Positions 1-11,126 of a DNA stretch of 64,000 bases are shown piece by piece. The stretch spans positions 9,464,014 to 9,528,013 of the forward strand of contig OU342638.1 of the NCBI GenBank assembly GCA_910589415.1, written 5' to 3'. This stretch comes from Malachius bipustulatus (Eukaryota > Arthropoda > Insecta > Coleoptera > Melyridae). The position numbers and the translations under genes were made by a program. The stretch's first letter is position 1. Every line of letters begins with the position of its first letter. Below the pieces are notes generated by a model that saw only the letters and a list, made by a program, of their open reading frames with translations, did no database searches and was not told where the DNA came from.

Positions 1-454
1 TTGCCGTCTCGAGTCGTCTTGTTGGAATGCCCTTCCTCTTTTCGAAGTAGCGTTCCAATTCTTCAATGTATCGTACCGGGCCTGATAGTGTATTAATTAT
101 TTTTGGGATCGCCTCTATCTCATTCAGGGTAGTTGGATACTTTATTGGAATCCCGGGTGCCGGTACGAGCCCACTTATAGTGTTTCGTTTCTCAGCCTCT
201 GCTTGTCTCGCTCTTATTATCGACTTCCACGCCACTGTCGCCACTATCAACTTCTCATTCGCGGCAGTTTTTGCTTTCTGGTTCGCCTGAATTAGTTTTT
301 CGATTCTGCCGCACAGCGCCGTCTGGAATGCCTGGATCGTCACCTTCTGTTCCTGGAACATCTCCTTCAGCCAGTCGGTCAAATTGATTTCCTCTAAATC
401 ACCAGCTTGGCTCTCGACTTCATCCTTCTCGTCTGTCCTGCTCGTGGGTCGTCC
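1..454 (-). CDS. Partial open frame, unidentified, possibly retroelement gag-like
   Basis: Read on the minus strand, one frame stays open from about 454 down to the window edge, roughly 150 codons. The nearest upstream stop is at 455-457. There is no convincing ATG at the open end, so the start is either spliced or further upstream; minus-strand AG dinucleotides around 430-440 could be acceptors. The conceptual protein is hydrophilic, begins with an acidic stretch, continues with a lysine- and alanine-rich segment likely to be helical or coiled-coil, and ends in a more ordered segment containing GPVRYIEELERYF. No catalytic motif is visible. Codon use is more GC-rich than the flanking DNA, which supports real coding. 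An N-terminal gag-type region of a retroelement is possible but not shown. The C-terminus lies outside the window. Confidence 0.45.
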
Positions 455-1043
455 TTATGACTATCTGGGTTACCTGTAGCCTGTTGTAGGACAGTATATT
501 ATTTTCTATTATTTTCTAGTCCCCTTAGATCATGCTTAGGTATTTTCCCCTATCTTGCCGTCACGGCACCTTGTAACATACCCCCCGCCAGCCCTTTGCT
601 ATGATAGTTAAAGTCGTGATAGGAACCCTTTTTTTTTGCAAATTTTAAATTTTGCTGGCTTTTGGCGGATCTGTACTTTCCGAATCCAACGCCGTTTTAC
701 GTCGATTACAGCGGAAAGACGATTGGAAATATACTTTTATTTCTACTATCAAAAAAGTGCAAACTATTTCTTTTCAAGTACGGTCCTGGATTTTCAATTC
801 GATGGTAGGCCATCTTTAAAGTCCCTCGGTATAGAAGTGTTTCTGCATGCTAAATTTTTTGGATCACATCAAACCGTTGCAAAGGCATCGCCGTTTAATA
901 TTAAAACATAGAAAACACCCTTGATTTTCGTAGGTACTTAATTGTTGGACAAAAAATTGTCATAGATTTAGACTTGCCTCGATGTCCCCTAACTGGGCAT
1001 TTAACTCTGGCATTAAAGTGATCAATCATTCAATATTCCTGTA
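455..1043. other. Stretch without a supported gene
   Basis: AT-rich DNA with scattered stops in all frames. The minus strand between 560 and 600 carries a G-run followed by TGTTACAAGG, which resembles the start of an LTR, but no matching partner end is visible. Confidence 0.4.
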
Positions 1044-1045
1044 TA

Positions 1046-1989
1046 CAGGGAGTCCGGGAAAATGTGGGAAATCTCTCGGAATCAGATAGAACATTAAAAA
1101 AAAGATGACAAGTTCCCATAATTTTTTTTCGTAGCGCCCCCCCCCCCTACGGAGATACGGCCTCCTAAAGGAAATCAATTTTTCTTGAATAACTTTTAAA
1201 CTACTTGATTAAATTTAATGAAACTTTGATATACTTATTAAACAGAAGTAAAGACCTCTTAAAATACTGCCCTTAAAACATATATTATCTTGTTCAGCTT
1301 ACCAGGGGCGGACTAGGTTGTACATTTTAATGCTCACATTTTTAACACCCTGTAAGGGAGTTACAAAAAAACCTATAAGGAGTTAAAAAAAAAAACAAAT
1401 GGATACCTTGAACATTAAGCTACAGAAAAGGTACTCTTGTTCCTTGTCGATAAAATGAATTTTTGTTTTATTTCATAATCAATAAAAAATTTCATAGGTG
1501 GGTTCAACAATCGTAAGTCTAGTAGGTACGTGTAATAGAAATGAAACATTACTTAATTCTTTTATTATTTTTTCTCGAAAACGGTTAATTTCATCGACAA
1601 GGAATAAGAGTACCTTTTCTGTAGCTTAATGTTCAAGGTAGGTATCCAAATTTGTTTTTTTTTTTACTCCTTATCATGCAGTATGTTAAAAATGTAAGCA
1701 TTAAAATGTACAACCTAGTCCGCCCCTGGTAAACTGAACAAGATAATTTATGTTTTAGGGGCAGTATTTTAAGAGGTCCTTACTACTGTTTAAATTTTAA
1801 ATTTTCATTGAATTTAATCAATTAGTTCAAAAGTTATTCAAGAAAAATTGATTTCCAGTGGCGTCCTTTCAGGAAGCTGTATCTTCGTAGGGAGGGTCGC
1901 TAGGAAAAAAATTATGGAAACTTGTCATATTTTCTTTTTTAAGTTCTATCGGATTCCGAGAGATTTCCTACATTTTCCCGGACATCCTG
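1046..1989. mobile_element. Palindromic (foldback) MITE, TA flanks
   Basis: The first about 200 bases (from CAGGGAGTCCGGGAAAAT) return as an imperfect reverse complement at the other end (ATTTTCCCGGACATCCTG). TA lies on both sides (1044-1045 and 1990-1991). The two arms share long aligned blocks, including the segment that ends in an AATTTAAT-like tract, with scattered mismatches and small indels, so the copy is not young. There is no open frame of note. The TA target duplication and terminal CAGGG are what a Tc1/mariner-type non-autonomous element would leave; the assignment is an inference. Confidence 0.8.
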
Positions 1990-1991
1990 TA

Positions 1992-3159
1992 GTTGAAGTC
2001 GTGTATTTCTGGTTGAATATGCTGCCGGGGTAGCGGTCCCTCTTCCATCATCAAGTGTGCAATTATGAAGATGGAAGTCTTTTATTCCTGTAAAATTAGT
2101 TGGGGGGGGGGGTCTACATTTTACCTACCTACGTTTAGGTTGGTAGTGCCTGAGAATTGAAGTACCTACCTATCTGGGGCGAAGTCTAACTCACACATTA
2201 TGAAGTTTTTAGCAGCCATTAAACCTAATACCGATGATATCTACGTAGATCAAAGAATTGTTGCTCCAAAATTTCGACAACAGAAATCCATGGGTGGTAG
2301 GACCATGATCAGGATGATTTCATCGGTAGTTTTTATTCCGGTGCAGAAATCAGAAACTGCTCTATACCTACTTCTCTAGAATACGTTTATGCAATAACGA
2401 GAATGGTTGGCTCAAGGCAAAATGGCCGATCACTTCCCTCTTCCATCATTCTTGCGATTTGACTTTATGACTGTTGCAGAGCAAGCGTGCAGTAGCCTTG
2501 TAAAGGATTATTTTGTTTTTATAAATAAATGAGTACCTATACCTACTTACCTACATATTATATTATTGTAAAATTCATTAGTAGTCATTAGTTATTTATG
2601 CAATAAGTGCATAGAGTGGTACTTTTTTGTGTGAAAGGCACTTTGTGCATATGTTGCATTCAAAATTTTATCTACGAGTGACTTAATTTATAACGTAAAG
2701 TTATTATTGTAAAGATCCTGAATCGCCTTGTAAATCTACACCTACCCTTAAGCTATGTCGTCGGTCTTTTGTTGAAACACCCTGTATATCGAGGTCGAGG
2801 ATAACAATAAGATTGGTTCCAATATGAATGTGTACTTTAATTGAAATTAATATTCCGAAAACGCCAAATAAGCTTTTGGATTTTAGGTACTATTTTGCGT
2901 CTGCATCAAAAATTATATAAAAAACCGTAAAATACCTAGTATTATTTAAAATTCTATACGAGATCGAAGTTCCAGAAAGTTGGGAATACCTCATGCATAG
3001 CTGTATTGTGGGCTGCCTAAAGTACGGGGTTATTAACTAACCTATTGACTATAATCATATCACCCTCGTGTGATATTTTACTTTTCAACTCTAGAGTGAT
3101 ATATTTGTCATTTTCGAAGTACTTACCTAAGTAGTGCGCTATTTGGCATGGCGTTTTTA
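1992..3159. other. Intergenic, no gene seen
   Basis: AT-rich sequence with TAGGTAGGTACC-type simple sequence around 2120-2170 and 2535-2560 and a G-run at about 2101. No sustained open frame and no paired terminal repeats were found. Confidence 0.5.
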
Positions 3160-3161
3160 TA

Positions 3162-4687
3162 CAGGCTGCATCATATATCTTTCTCTATATTTCGGTCAAG
3201 ACATGCAAAATATCTGTGACTTTTCCTGAAATATCCTGAAAAAACTGAAAAATCGTGATTTCTAATTTTTGCCATATCTTTTTTATTATTGGAGATTAAG
3301 AAATAATTTTTTGTTGGCTCACATAAGTCGGCAAGAGCTACCCATCTGACGTTTAAAAAATTTTCAAAGCCGATCAGATCCCGGAGTTTTCATAGTCAAC
3401 TTTCGTTTTTCTTATATCCGCCATATTGTTTTTTATGTTGTTTTGGTATAAAAAAAATAATAAAAACCAAAAGTTGCTTAACTTCAAAAATTAATTTAAA
3501 AAATTTTTATTCTTCTTTTTTCTTTATAAAAATACAACTTTTTAGACCGAATTTCATAGATAAATTAAAAAACCATAAGACAAGCACTATTTCGGCGTAT
3601 TTTAACAATGTTGACGTATTTCGACGATTTTTGTTTAATAAAAATAATTTTTTTTTTTAGTTGATTAATTTTTGGTTTCCATTATTTTTTTCATGTCGAA
3701 AGGTATAAAAAAATAGTATGGCGGCCATAAGAAAAACGAAAGTTGACTGTGAAAACTTTTGGATCTAGTCGGCCATGAAAATTTTTAAAATGTCTGATGG
3801 ACTCTTAACGGCTTATGTAAGCCTATACAGGATGATCCCGAAATGGCGGACACGGTATACAGGGTGTTGTAGGGGATGTTCAGAAAGATTGTAAATTTAA
3901 AACGAAAATGATTTCCTCGGCTTCGTTACCGAGATATAGGCTGTCCCTTTTCTAAAATTTAAATCAAAACGGCAATCAACTTTAAACAACGTTCACTTGC
4001 AAAGCACATGATTTGACATAACTATTACGATAGTGTTTGATTTTTAGTGTTTTTATTATCGGGAACGGAACTACAGGCATGCAAAGTTTACATATTCCCC
4101 GAGTTTAACAAACTTTTTCAATGTGGCATCGTTGTTCGAATTCGAGCTCAACAATGCAACTAAAATAGATTTTGAATAATATTATCGAATATGTATCCGC
4201 GTAACGATTATTGTTTTAAGCTTTGTTGGAGTTGCCATTTCATATGTTTCCATGGTAACATCTATCTGGGTATTATTATTGTAGACCTAGACATTATTTT
4301 TCTGCCTGAAGAAGGGTAGTGCAGTGTTGTGACTTTTTTGTCCACAAAAGTGGTCATATCTTAAGGGGGCCATACTGAAGAAAAAAGTAACTGAACTTAG
4401 AATCTTTAATCCACAATGGATTCTGTGGTGCTGTCCGTGTCCGCCATTTCGGGATCACCCTGTATACAAAAATTCATTTATTAACTTTTGATAATAAGCA
4501 AGATATGGCAAAAATAAGGAATCTCGATTTTTCAGTTCCTTCAGGATATTTCAGGAGCAGTCACAGATATCTTGTATACCTACTTATGTCTTGACGAATT
4601 CGAGATGGCCACAAAACTGCGCATCTTTTCTCTAATTTAAACGACCCTGTATCTATTAGTAGAGAAGGATATATGGTGCACCCTCTG
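3162..4687. mobile_element. Palindromic element with a second palindrome nested at its centre
   Basis: The outer arms pair CAGGCTGCATCATATATC at the left with GATATATGGTGCACCCTCTG at the right and continue inward through the CCTGAAATATCCTGAAAAAACTG block. The left side follows a TA, but the right side reads TT, so the duplication has decayed. The centre is occupied by a second complete palindrome (3828-4462). Confidence 0.75.
3828..4462. mobile_element. Nested palindromic MITE, TA flanks
   Basis: Left end CAGGATGATCCCGAAATGG and right end CCATTTCGGGATCACCCTG are reverse complements, with TA immediately outside both ends. It sits in the loop of the 3162-4687 element and is therefore the later insertion. 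A further internal CAGGGTG at about 3865 lacks a clear partner. Confidence 0.8.
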
Positions 4688-4754
4688 TTTACCTACCTAC
4701 CTATCTATATTTTTTCTAGACGTGAAATTCTCGAGCCAAATATTACACGAGTAA

Positions 4755-4974
4755 CAGCCAATATTATAAAGGCTCATTAGGCTAACATGCAGATTTCTGC
4801 GCTCGCTTTTGAAGTTAATATCGACGTCAAAAATGACTTTTATTAACATTTTTGTAATTACTTTCATGTCAAGAATAGATAAATTTAAAAAAAATCACTT
4901 AGACTCGATACCTTCTTCAGAAATGGTCACAGAAATCTGCCCGTTAACTTAATGAGCCTTTATAAAACCCGCTG
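4755..4974. repeat. Short foldback repeat
   Basis: CAGCCAATATTATAAAGGCTC at the left mirrors GAGCCTTTATAAAACCCGCTG at the right with a few mismatches. The inner block around GCAGATTTCT is mirrored by AGAAATCTGC. The loop is about 100 bases. No target duplication could be fixed. Confidence 0.55.
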
Positions 4975-4982
4975 TAATAAGA

Positions 4983-5330
4983 GAATGAAAATTTGTGAGT
5001 TATCGGCTCAAGTTCATTAGGTAATCTAAAATTCCAAAGACAAGCAATAGAAAAACACTGACCGTGAAGACCTGGATGGTCATTTCGCTATTTTTTTGTA
5101 GTTACGGTCATCAACAGAGATGTCGCTACTGATTAAGTATAGATATAGATCGTGAGTTCCATGAGAATGCAAGCTGGCTGATTTTTTGATTAAGACGAGG
5201 AATTGCACTTGCTGGTAGGGCATGCCGATGAGTCCAAAAGAGCGAAATGTCTTTATTAGAAATGTTTTACTGTTACATAAATTCATACACTTTCTTTATT
5301 TTGCGAGTCGCTTTGCTTCATAATACTTGT
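4983..5330. other. Spacer between two foldback elements, no gene seen
   Basis: The short open frames here have no recognisable protein features. Confidence 0.4.
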
Positions 5331-6259
5331 CCAGTGTAAGTTGCATTACATGGGGATCTTGGAAACGGGATCAAGAGATACAGGGTCGGTTAAATTAGAG
5401 AAAAGCTGCACAATTTAATGTTTAATGAGAATCTGAATTTTTTCTTTGAATATTTCCAGTCGTTGCTGAAATATCCTGAAAAAACTGAAAAAAAAAATTT
5501 ATTATTTTAGCCATATCTTTTTTATTATGTATTGGGAAATAATGAATTAATTTTTGTAGGTTTACATAAGTCGTCAAAAGCTATCAATTTGATGTTACAA
5601 AAATTTTCAAAGACTAGATCTCAGAGTTTTCATAGCCAACTTATAAAATAAATCAAGGAAACCAAACATTAATAACACTAAAAAAAAAAAATTCAAAAAT
5701 TGTGTTTTTTTTTGCGGAAGAAAACAAAAATTTTTCACCCAATTACATTAATATGAAGTCATATTATTTGCTTAATGGTTTTTTACTTTTCATAATTATG
5801 ATATTCGGTATGAAAAGTAATTTTTTTTCGAAAAAAAATATAAAATTTTTGAATTTTTTTTATTTTTCAATGTTATTAATTTTTGGTTTTCTTGATTTAT
5901 TTTATACCGAACGACATAAAAAACCAATATGGCTGCCATAAGAAAAACAAAAGTTGGCTATGAAAACTCGAGAGATCTAGTCGGCTTTGAAAATTGTAAT
6001 GTCAAATGGATAGCTTTTGACGAGACTTATGTAAGCCTACAAAAAACAATTCATTATTTCCCAATAATAAAAAAGATATGGCTAAAATAAGAAATTTTGA
6101 TTTTTGAGTTTTTTCAGGATATTTCAGCAACAACTGGAAATATTCAAAGAAAAATTCAGATTCTCATTAAGCGTTAAATTGTGCAGCTTTTCTCTAATTT
6201 AACCGACCCTGTATCTCTTGCCGTTTCCAAGATCCCCAATGTAATGCCACTTACACTGG
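5331..6259. mobile_element. Palindromic element related to the 3162-4687 outer element
   Basis: CCAGTGTAAGTTGCATTACAT at the left is mirrored by ATGTAATGCCACTTACACTGG (with small changes) at the right. The inner arms contain the same CTGAAATATCCTGAAAAAACTG and AAGATATGGCTAAAA blocks as the 3162-4687 element. The internal open frame at 5702-5941 is an AT-rich artefact. Half copies of the same family occur at about 32650-32880 and 51480-51720. Confidence 0.7.
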
Positions 6260-7076
6260 ACACACTTACACACTGTATAGGTACCTAAATTGTGATGAAA
6301 TAAAAAACTAATATTTTTTGCATATAAAAGTATATTTAAGAAAAAATTATGTGTACAATCAAAATTAATAGTCCAAAGTATCTTACAGTGATTAAATTTT
6401 TAATACTTAATAATTATTAATATTAAATAAATTATTAAATGTATTATAAAGCAGTTATTGTAAAGTCATTAATCTACTTGCAGTTTTATTTAGTGGTAAA
6501 GCTAACATTTAAATTTTTCAGAGGTTTAATCGTTCCTCAATCAAAAAGCTTACTTTTTGTAGCTGCCCATCAAATAAAACTATACAAGAAATTGCGTATA
6601 AAAGTAGGTATAGTACATTAGGTACATTTTTATTTTACATTTCAGTTTATGCAAATAATTTTAAAACTAAGTAAATAACAGGTAAAGTTTAATGCAAACT
6701 AATAATTATTACATCATATAGCTACTTTTCTAAGTTGTCCAATTATTAAGTTGTTAAAAAATTAAAGCTTGTCAATTATTATTAAAGCAATAATTATTAT
6801 AAAGTGATATTTAAATAATACATTTGATGACTCAGTCCCTTATTACCTATTATAGCTTATTAAAATAACAGTGCCCCACATTACTATTAAGGGTCGTAGC
6901 TCTATGTTGGATATAATAATTATAAGCACATTGTCTATAATGTTATAAAATAACTTAAAAAAATTATCTAAACGAAATTCAGTAAGACATTGTAAAGTTA
7001 AACATTTACTTTTAGTTTATCTATTATAGAGGAATAAAAGCATATAATTTATTTTTAGTGCCTTGACAATTTATTA
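6260..7076. other. AT-rich intergenic DNA, no gene seen
   Basis: Very AT-rich with many TTAATAATT-type tracts. This lies 3' of the homeobox gene (minus strand) and may contain its 3' UTR, but no decisive polyadenylation site can be chosen. Confidence 0.4.
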
Positions 7077-7078
7077 TA

Positions 7079-7217
7079 GAGGGTGCTTCAGGAGGAAAGG
7101 GGACTATTTGAAAATTGGATACCTACATCTTACAAGTTTAAATGAATTTTTCTACTTGTCATGCGCCATACTATTGCCTCCTTAAATATTTCCCTTTCCT
7201 CCTCAAACACCCTCCTG
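7079..7217. mobile_element. Short palindromic MITE (139 bp), TA flanks
   Basis: GAGGGTGCTTCAGGAGGAAAG at the left is mirrored by CTTTCCTCCTCAAACACCCTCCTG at the right. TA lies at 7077-7078 and 7218-7219. It is the smallest member of the CAGGGTG-ended set in this window. Confidence 0.65.
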
Positions 7218-7850
7218 TATATAACAATTTTTGCTTGTCATATGCTTCTGCAGTCATATTACGACTGCTTCATATAAACATAGGTTCCCAATCGTTACCG
7301 ATCTACCGTTGAAATTAGTAGTTTATTTGACAAAGTTTTTATCTAATGAACAAATCATTAGCTCACTAAAACGTCCACAATGCACCACTGGGTTATAGAA
7401 AGGGTCGCTTTATGCCATAACTTCTGACATTCTATAATATCACCTACACCTACTAATAATAATAATTATAATAAACTTACCTACTTATAAACTATAAAGG
7501 TAGGTGCTGTTAAAACTTAATTTGATGTTAAAATCTAATAATTTTCTGGAACAGTCGTAATACGCAGTTGCACAACATCATTTGGCTGAGATTGAGCGTA
7601 CCAATAATAAACTGGTTGGTTATTAGAATAACAATTATTGGAAATCTCACTATCACAAGTGCTGCTATTGCTTGATCCCATTGCTCCGTGATGAGATTGC
7701 AGGTCATGGTCTGGAGGAGAATACGACATCGACGAAGGACTTCCATTTTCAAAAGCTTTTTTAGACGCTGAAGGTTTTTCGCCCTGTGTCGAAGAAGGCT
7801 TTCTGTTTTCCTTTTTTGATTTAACTCTTCTGTTCTGGAACCAAACTTTT

Positions 7851-8486
7851 ATCTGCCTTTCTTCTAGAGTCAATGATCGAGCGAGTTCTCGTCTTCTGGT
7901 TGAGCTTATATATTCTGAAGAAGCAAATTCATTTTCTAATGCTTCTAGTTGACGTGCAGAAAAAACCGTCCGAGGTCTTCTGCCACCTTTTGTCGATTTT
8001 CCCCCATCATCAAAGGCTGCCTTATCTAGTATTTTGATAACGATGGTATTGTCTTTGATGGGATCTGCCTTTCTTCTAGAGTCAATGATCGAGCGAGTTC
8101 TCGTCTTCTGGTTGAGCTTATATATTCTGAAGAAGCAAATTCATTTTCTAATGCTTCTAGTTGACGTGCAGAAAAAACCGTCCGAGGTCTTCTGCCACCT
8201 TTTGTCGATTTTCCCCCATCATCAAAGGCTGCCTTATCTAGTGTTTTGATATCGATGGTATTGTCTTTGATGGGATCTGCCTTTCTTCTAGAGTCAATGA
8301 TCGAGCGAGTTCTCGTCTTCTGGTTGAGCTTATATATTCTGAAGAAGCAAATTCATTTTCTAATGCTTCTAGTTGACGTGCAGAAAAAACCGTCCGAGGT
8401 CTTCTGCCACCTTTTGTCGATTTTCCCCCATCATCAAAGGCTGCCTTATCTAGTATTTTGATAACGATGGTATTGTCTTTGATGGG
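7851..8486 (-). repeat. Tandem triplication (3 x 212 bp) inside the homeobox exon
   Basis: The units start at 7851, 8063 and 8275 (ATCTGCCTTTCTTCTAGAG) and are nearly identical. The few differences lie at the upstream end of the unit (for example ATAACGATGG versus ATATCGATGG). Each covers the residues from PIKDNT to the LEERQI region of the homeodomain. The first upstream boundary (8486/8487) and the last downstream boundary (7850/7851) are clean, with at most one base of shared sequence. Confidence 0.92.
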
Positions 8487-9015
8487 AGTAGTTTCATGAA
8501 ATTCCTGCGTACTTGGACGGATAATTACGCACTCATAACGAGGCACGACAGCAGGACAATGTTGAATATTTCTTCCTTCGTTGGTCTGAAATATAATCGT
8601 AGAAGAATTAGATAAAGATCGAAATTAACATTACGTACTAAGTTAGATGTATGAAGTTAAGATAAACGTTAAGCCATAGGTTATGATCTCCATACGACTT
8701 CGATAATTAAAGATATTGGCAAATTTAGAGTTAGACTCATTAGCAAAATTATTCCAAGTTATAGTTTTCGGCTTTTTTATTACACTTTTTCCTCACTCTC
8801 TGTTTCTTTATTTTGTAATTTTAAAGACAAAACATGTGCAAAAAGCTGATGACACCTCTAATTTAAAAATCTCACCTGAATAATTTATAGGTATTATAGG
8901 TATTTTGATGGACATGGGCAGTTTTGGAGATACAAGCAGAGTGTATATTCAAAAAAATTAAATTTTTCAGAAATATAATGATATCTCAGGAACCGTTTTT
9001 CGAGATACGGAACTC

Positions 9016-9545
9016 AGTGTTTTTACACATCTTATAAATTCGATAAAACGAAAAGCGCTGTTTTTTTGAATAAATAAAAAAACAGGTCGATTTTGTTTTT
9101 GAGTTGTTCAACTTTTGACATAATATTGGGGTATACAGGGTGATGCGCGAAAAAGTGCTGACGTCATCGGCTTGTGAGTCGAAATTGTGCACTTTTTACT
9201 GATGTGAAAATCGGAACATTAACAATAAAAATAAAAAAAATCGAATAAAAATGTCTGTTTCCATGGTAATTTTATAAGATCTGTCTATCAAATTGAATCT
9301 CTCCAAATTAAGTTATTTCACAGAAATTTCGTCTACATTACCGTATTGGCAATTGAATTAAGTATCAAAAAAGGAATAAAAAATAAGGGTTGTCATTTAA
9401 AAAAAATACCGATCACGTCACCACTTTTTCGCGCACCACCCTGTATACCCCAATATTATGTCAAAAGTTGAACAACTCAAAAACAAAATCGACTTGTTTT
9501 TTTATTTATTCAAAAAACAGCGCTTTTCGTTTTATCGAATTTATT
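9016..9545. mobile_element. Palindromic element in the homeobox-gene intron
   Basis: Arms of about 170 bases: TCGATAAAACGAAAAGCGCTG at the left is mirrored by CAGCGCTTTTCGTTTTATCGA at the right. The inner edges read CAGGGTGATGCGCGAAAAAGTG and CACTTTTTCGCGCACCACCCTG. A degraded portion shares sequence with the element at 59513-60060 (the CAGGAACCGTTTTTCGAGATAC block). It lies in the 1.6-kb intron and leaves the splice sites intact. Confidence 0.75.
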
Positions 9546-9559
9546 CCTTACTTCTCTCG

Positions 9560-10200
9560 CGCACTGTATCATATTATTTACTGTCTGAGGGCTAATCATT
9601 ATTTTCGTAATATGGCACTGCCGTAGTTTTTAGAGTTACCTACGTGAAATTTTTTGAGCTATGATTTCTACGACATTGAGAAAACGGACATTTTGAAAGT
9701 TTTCTATAAAGTACCTATGATAAAGGTGCTATTACTCAAAAGCTCTAACGTGAACCGATTTTGAAAAAAAAAACGGCATTTTGTGACGAACAACATAAAA
9801 GTAGCACCATTTCTATAGTCGTGAAGACAAGCGGCCGCTCTTTTTATTTGATAATTTTTGTATGCCCATATCTAATTATTAGTTTCACTATCGTATGCAT
9901 ATCAAAAAAAATTAGACACAAATAGATACCTCGTGACGGCTTATGTGAATTTACAAAAAAATATTAATTTTTTTCAACAATAAAAAAGATTTCGATAAAA
10001 TAAGGAATATGGATTTTTCAGGTTTTTCAGGGTATTACAGGAAACAGGAAAAAATCTTATACCTTTTCCGATATCCCTAATACAGTGAGCCACGAAATAG
10101 TCAAGACCCTGTATAATTAAGTTAAACAATAGCCGGCTTTTCTGATAGGTTGTATTCTGCGGGGCCCTTTAACCAAAAAGTACCTCTATGACAAATTTAT
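9560..10200. other. Remaining intron sequence with single-ended MITE debris
   Basis: A lone GACCCTGTATAATT end near 10103 and CTGAAAAACC-type blocks related to the foldback families are present, but no partner arm was found. Confidence 0.35.
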
Positions 10201-10429
10201 ATACTTACAGCAGGTATATCAGCTGAAGTTACCGGTGTTCCGACTTCATAATTTGGATGAGTTGAATCTTCAAAAATAGAATTGACGGAGGATTACTATA
10301 ATTTTGAAGCTCGTCAGTACATTCTGGTCTAATACAGGTATCGAATCCGGAAACTGGAATAAATACGCAAATCGGCCACGCTGTCCATTTCAGACATAAC
10401 ATCCATTTTTTGCTCACTGATGTGATATC

Positions 10430-11124
10430 AATATACTTTACCCGGCGAAGTTTTTCACAATACTAAAAGGTCTATTCAAGTGTAGGTAAAACCTACCCTA
10501 CCTACCCTACCTGTTAGCTTAACTTTCATCCCCACCTTCTTTTATAACTGGCGCCATTTTCTTAAGGGCGGACCTATGTCTTTAGAAAACCCCAACAATA
10601 CGAGTATACCTGTACCTATTATTGTTTTTCTTTACCTAAACAAATTTCCGTATTTTTAAAACATAATTAATTTTGTTATAGATACTTTCATTTCATTTTG
10701 AAATGAACTATCAAACTTACGCTATGCTCTCCACGTTTAATTTCTATTATAGACCATATTATGCACCGTGTTTTAAATTAAGTCGGTACATGTATTAAAA
10801 ATTATAGGTGATACTATTTAATTAAGAAATGCACAATAGAAAATATTTTTTTGGACAATAAGGTATTAGGTACTACGTACTTTAGGTCAAGTAAATATTG
10901 TCGGTAATAATCAGGTAATAATACTTAAATACAGATAATATTCAAGTAAAAATATGTTCTGATATGCGGAATCTAAATAGAGGTAGGTAATTGGATAAGT
11001 TTTTATTGAAGCTTCCCATGATGATTTTTCTTGATTTATTTCTTGGGCTTCTCTGCATGGTTCCTGGTAATGAGTTCAATAAGATATAGCTTTTTTTAGA
11101 CGTTTCACTCTTTATTTCATTGTA
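10430..11124. other. Upstream region of the homeobox gene, no further exon seen
   Basis: CTACCCTACCTACCCTACCT simple sequence near 10490-10512 and AT-rich DNA. The promoter of the homeobox gene should lie here, but no TATA or initiator element can be singled out. Confidence 0.35.
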
Positions 11125-11126
11125 TA

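Larger units (their letters stand above)
7535..10406 (-). pseudogene. ANTP-class homeobox gene, two exons, homeobox region triplicated; probably broken as assembled
   Basis: Exon 2 (8585 down to 7535, after a TTTCAG acceptor) encodes a homeodomain with RRPRTVFSARQLEALENEF in helix 1 and QIKVWFQNRRVKSKKEN in helix 3, so it has Gln50 and Asn51. A Ser/Pro/Tyr-rich tail of about 95 residues follows and ends at a stop at 7535. Exon 1 (about 10406 to 10209) ends at a GTAAGT donor in phase 0. Its coding signal is split over three frames: MDVMSEMDSVADL, then GFDTCIRPECTDELQNY, then EDSTHPNYEVGTPVTSADIPA. That implies about two indels. Three tandem 212-bp copies of the homeobox 5' part shift the frame (212 is not divisible by three), so the read-through product stops after LEERQI plus ten or so aberrant residues. 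The rapid divergence, upstream intron and Q50/N51 suggest a Hox3/zen-like gene; rough-like or Shx-like genes are alternatives. It would act as a nuclear DNA-binding regulator if intact. Confidence 0.75.

Noticed and set aside
5702..5941. 79-codon open frame
   Set aside because: It lies in the AT-rich interior of a palindromic element and consists almost only of Phe, Leu, Asn and Lys, as expected from base composition.
8034..8461. Two 71-codon plus-strand frames with nearly identical protein
   Set aside because: They are the antisense of the triplicated homeobox units; the identity reflects the tandem repeat and not a second gene.
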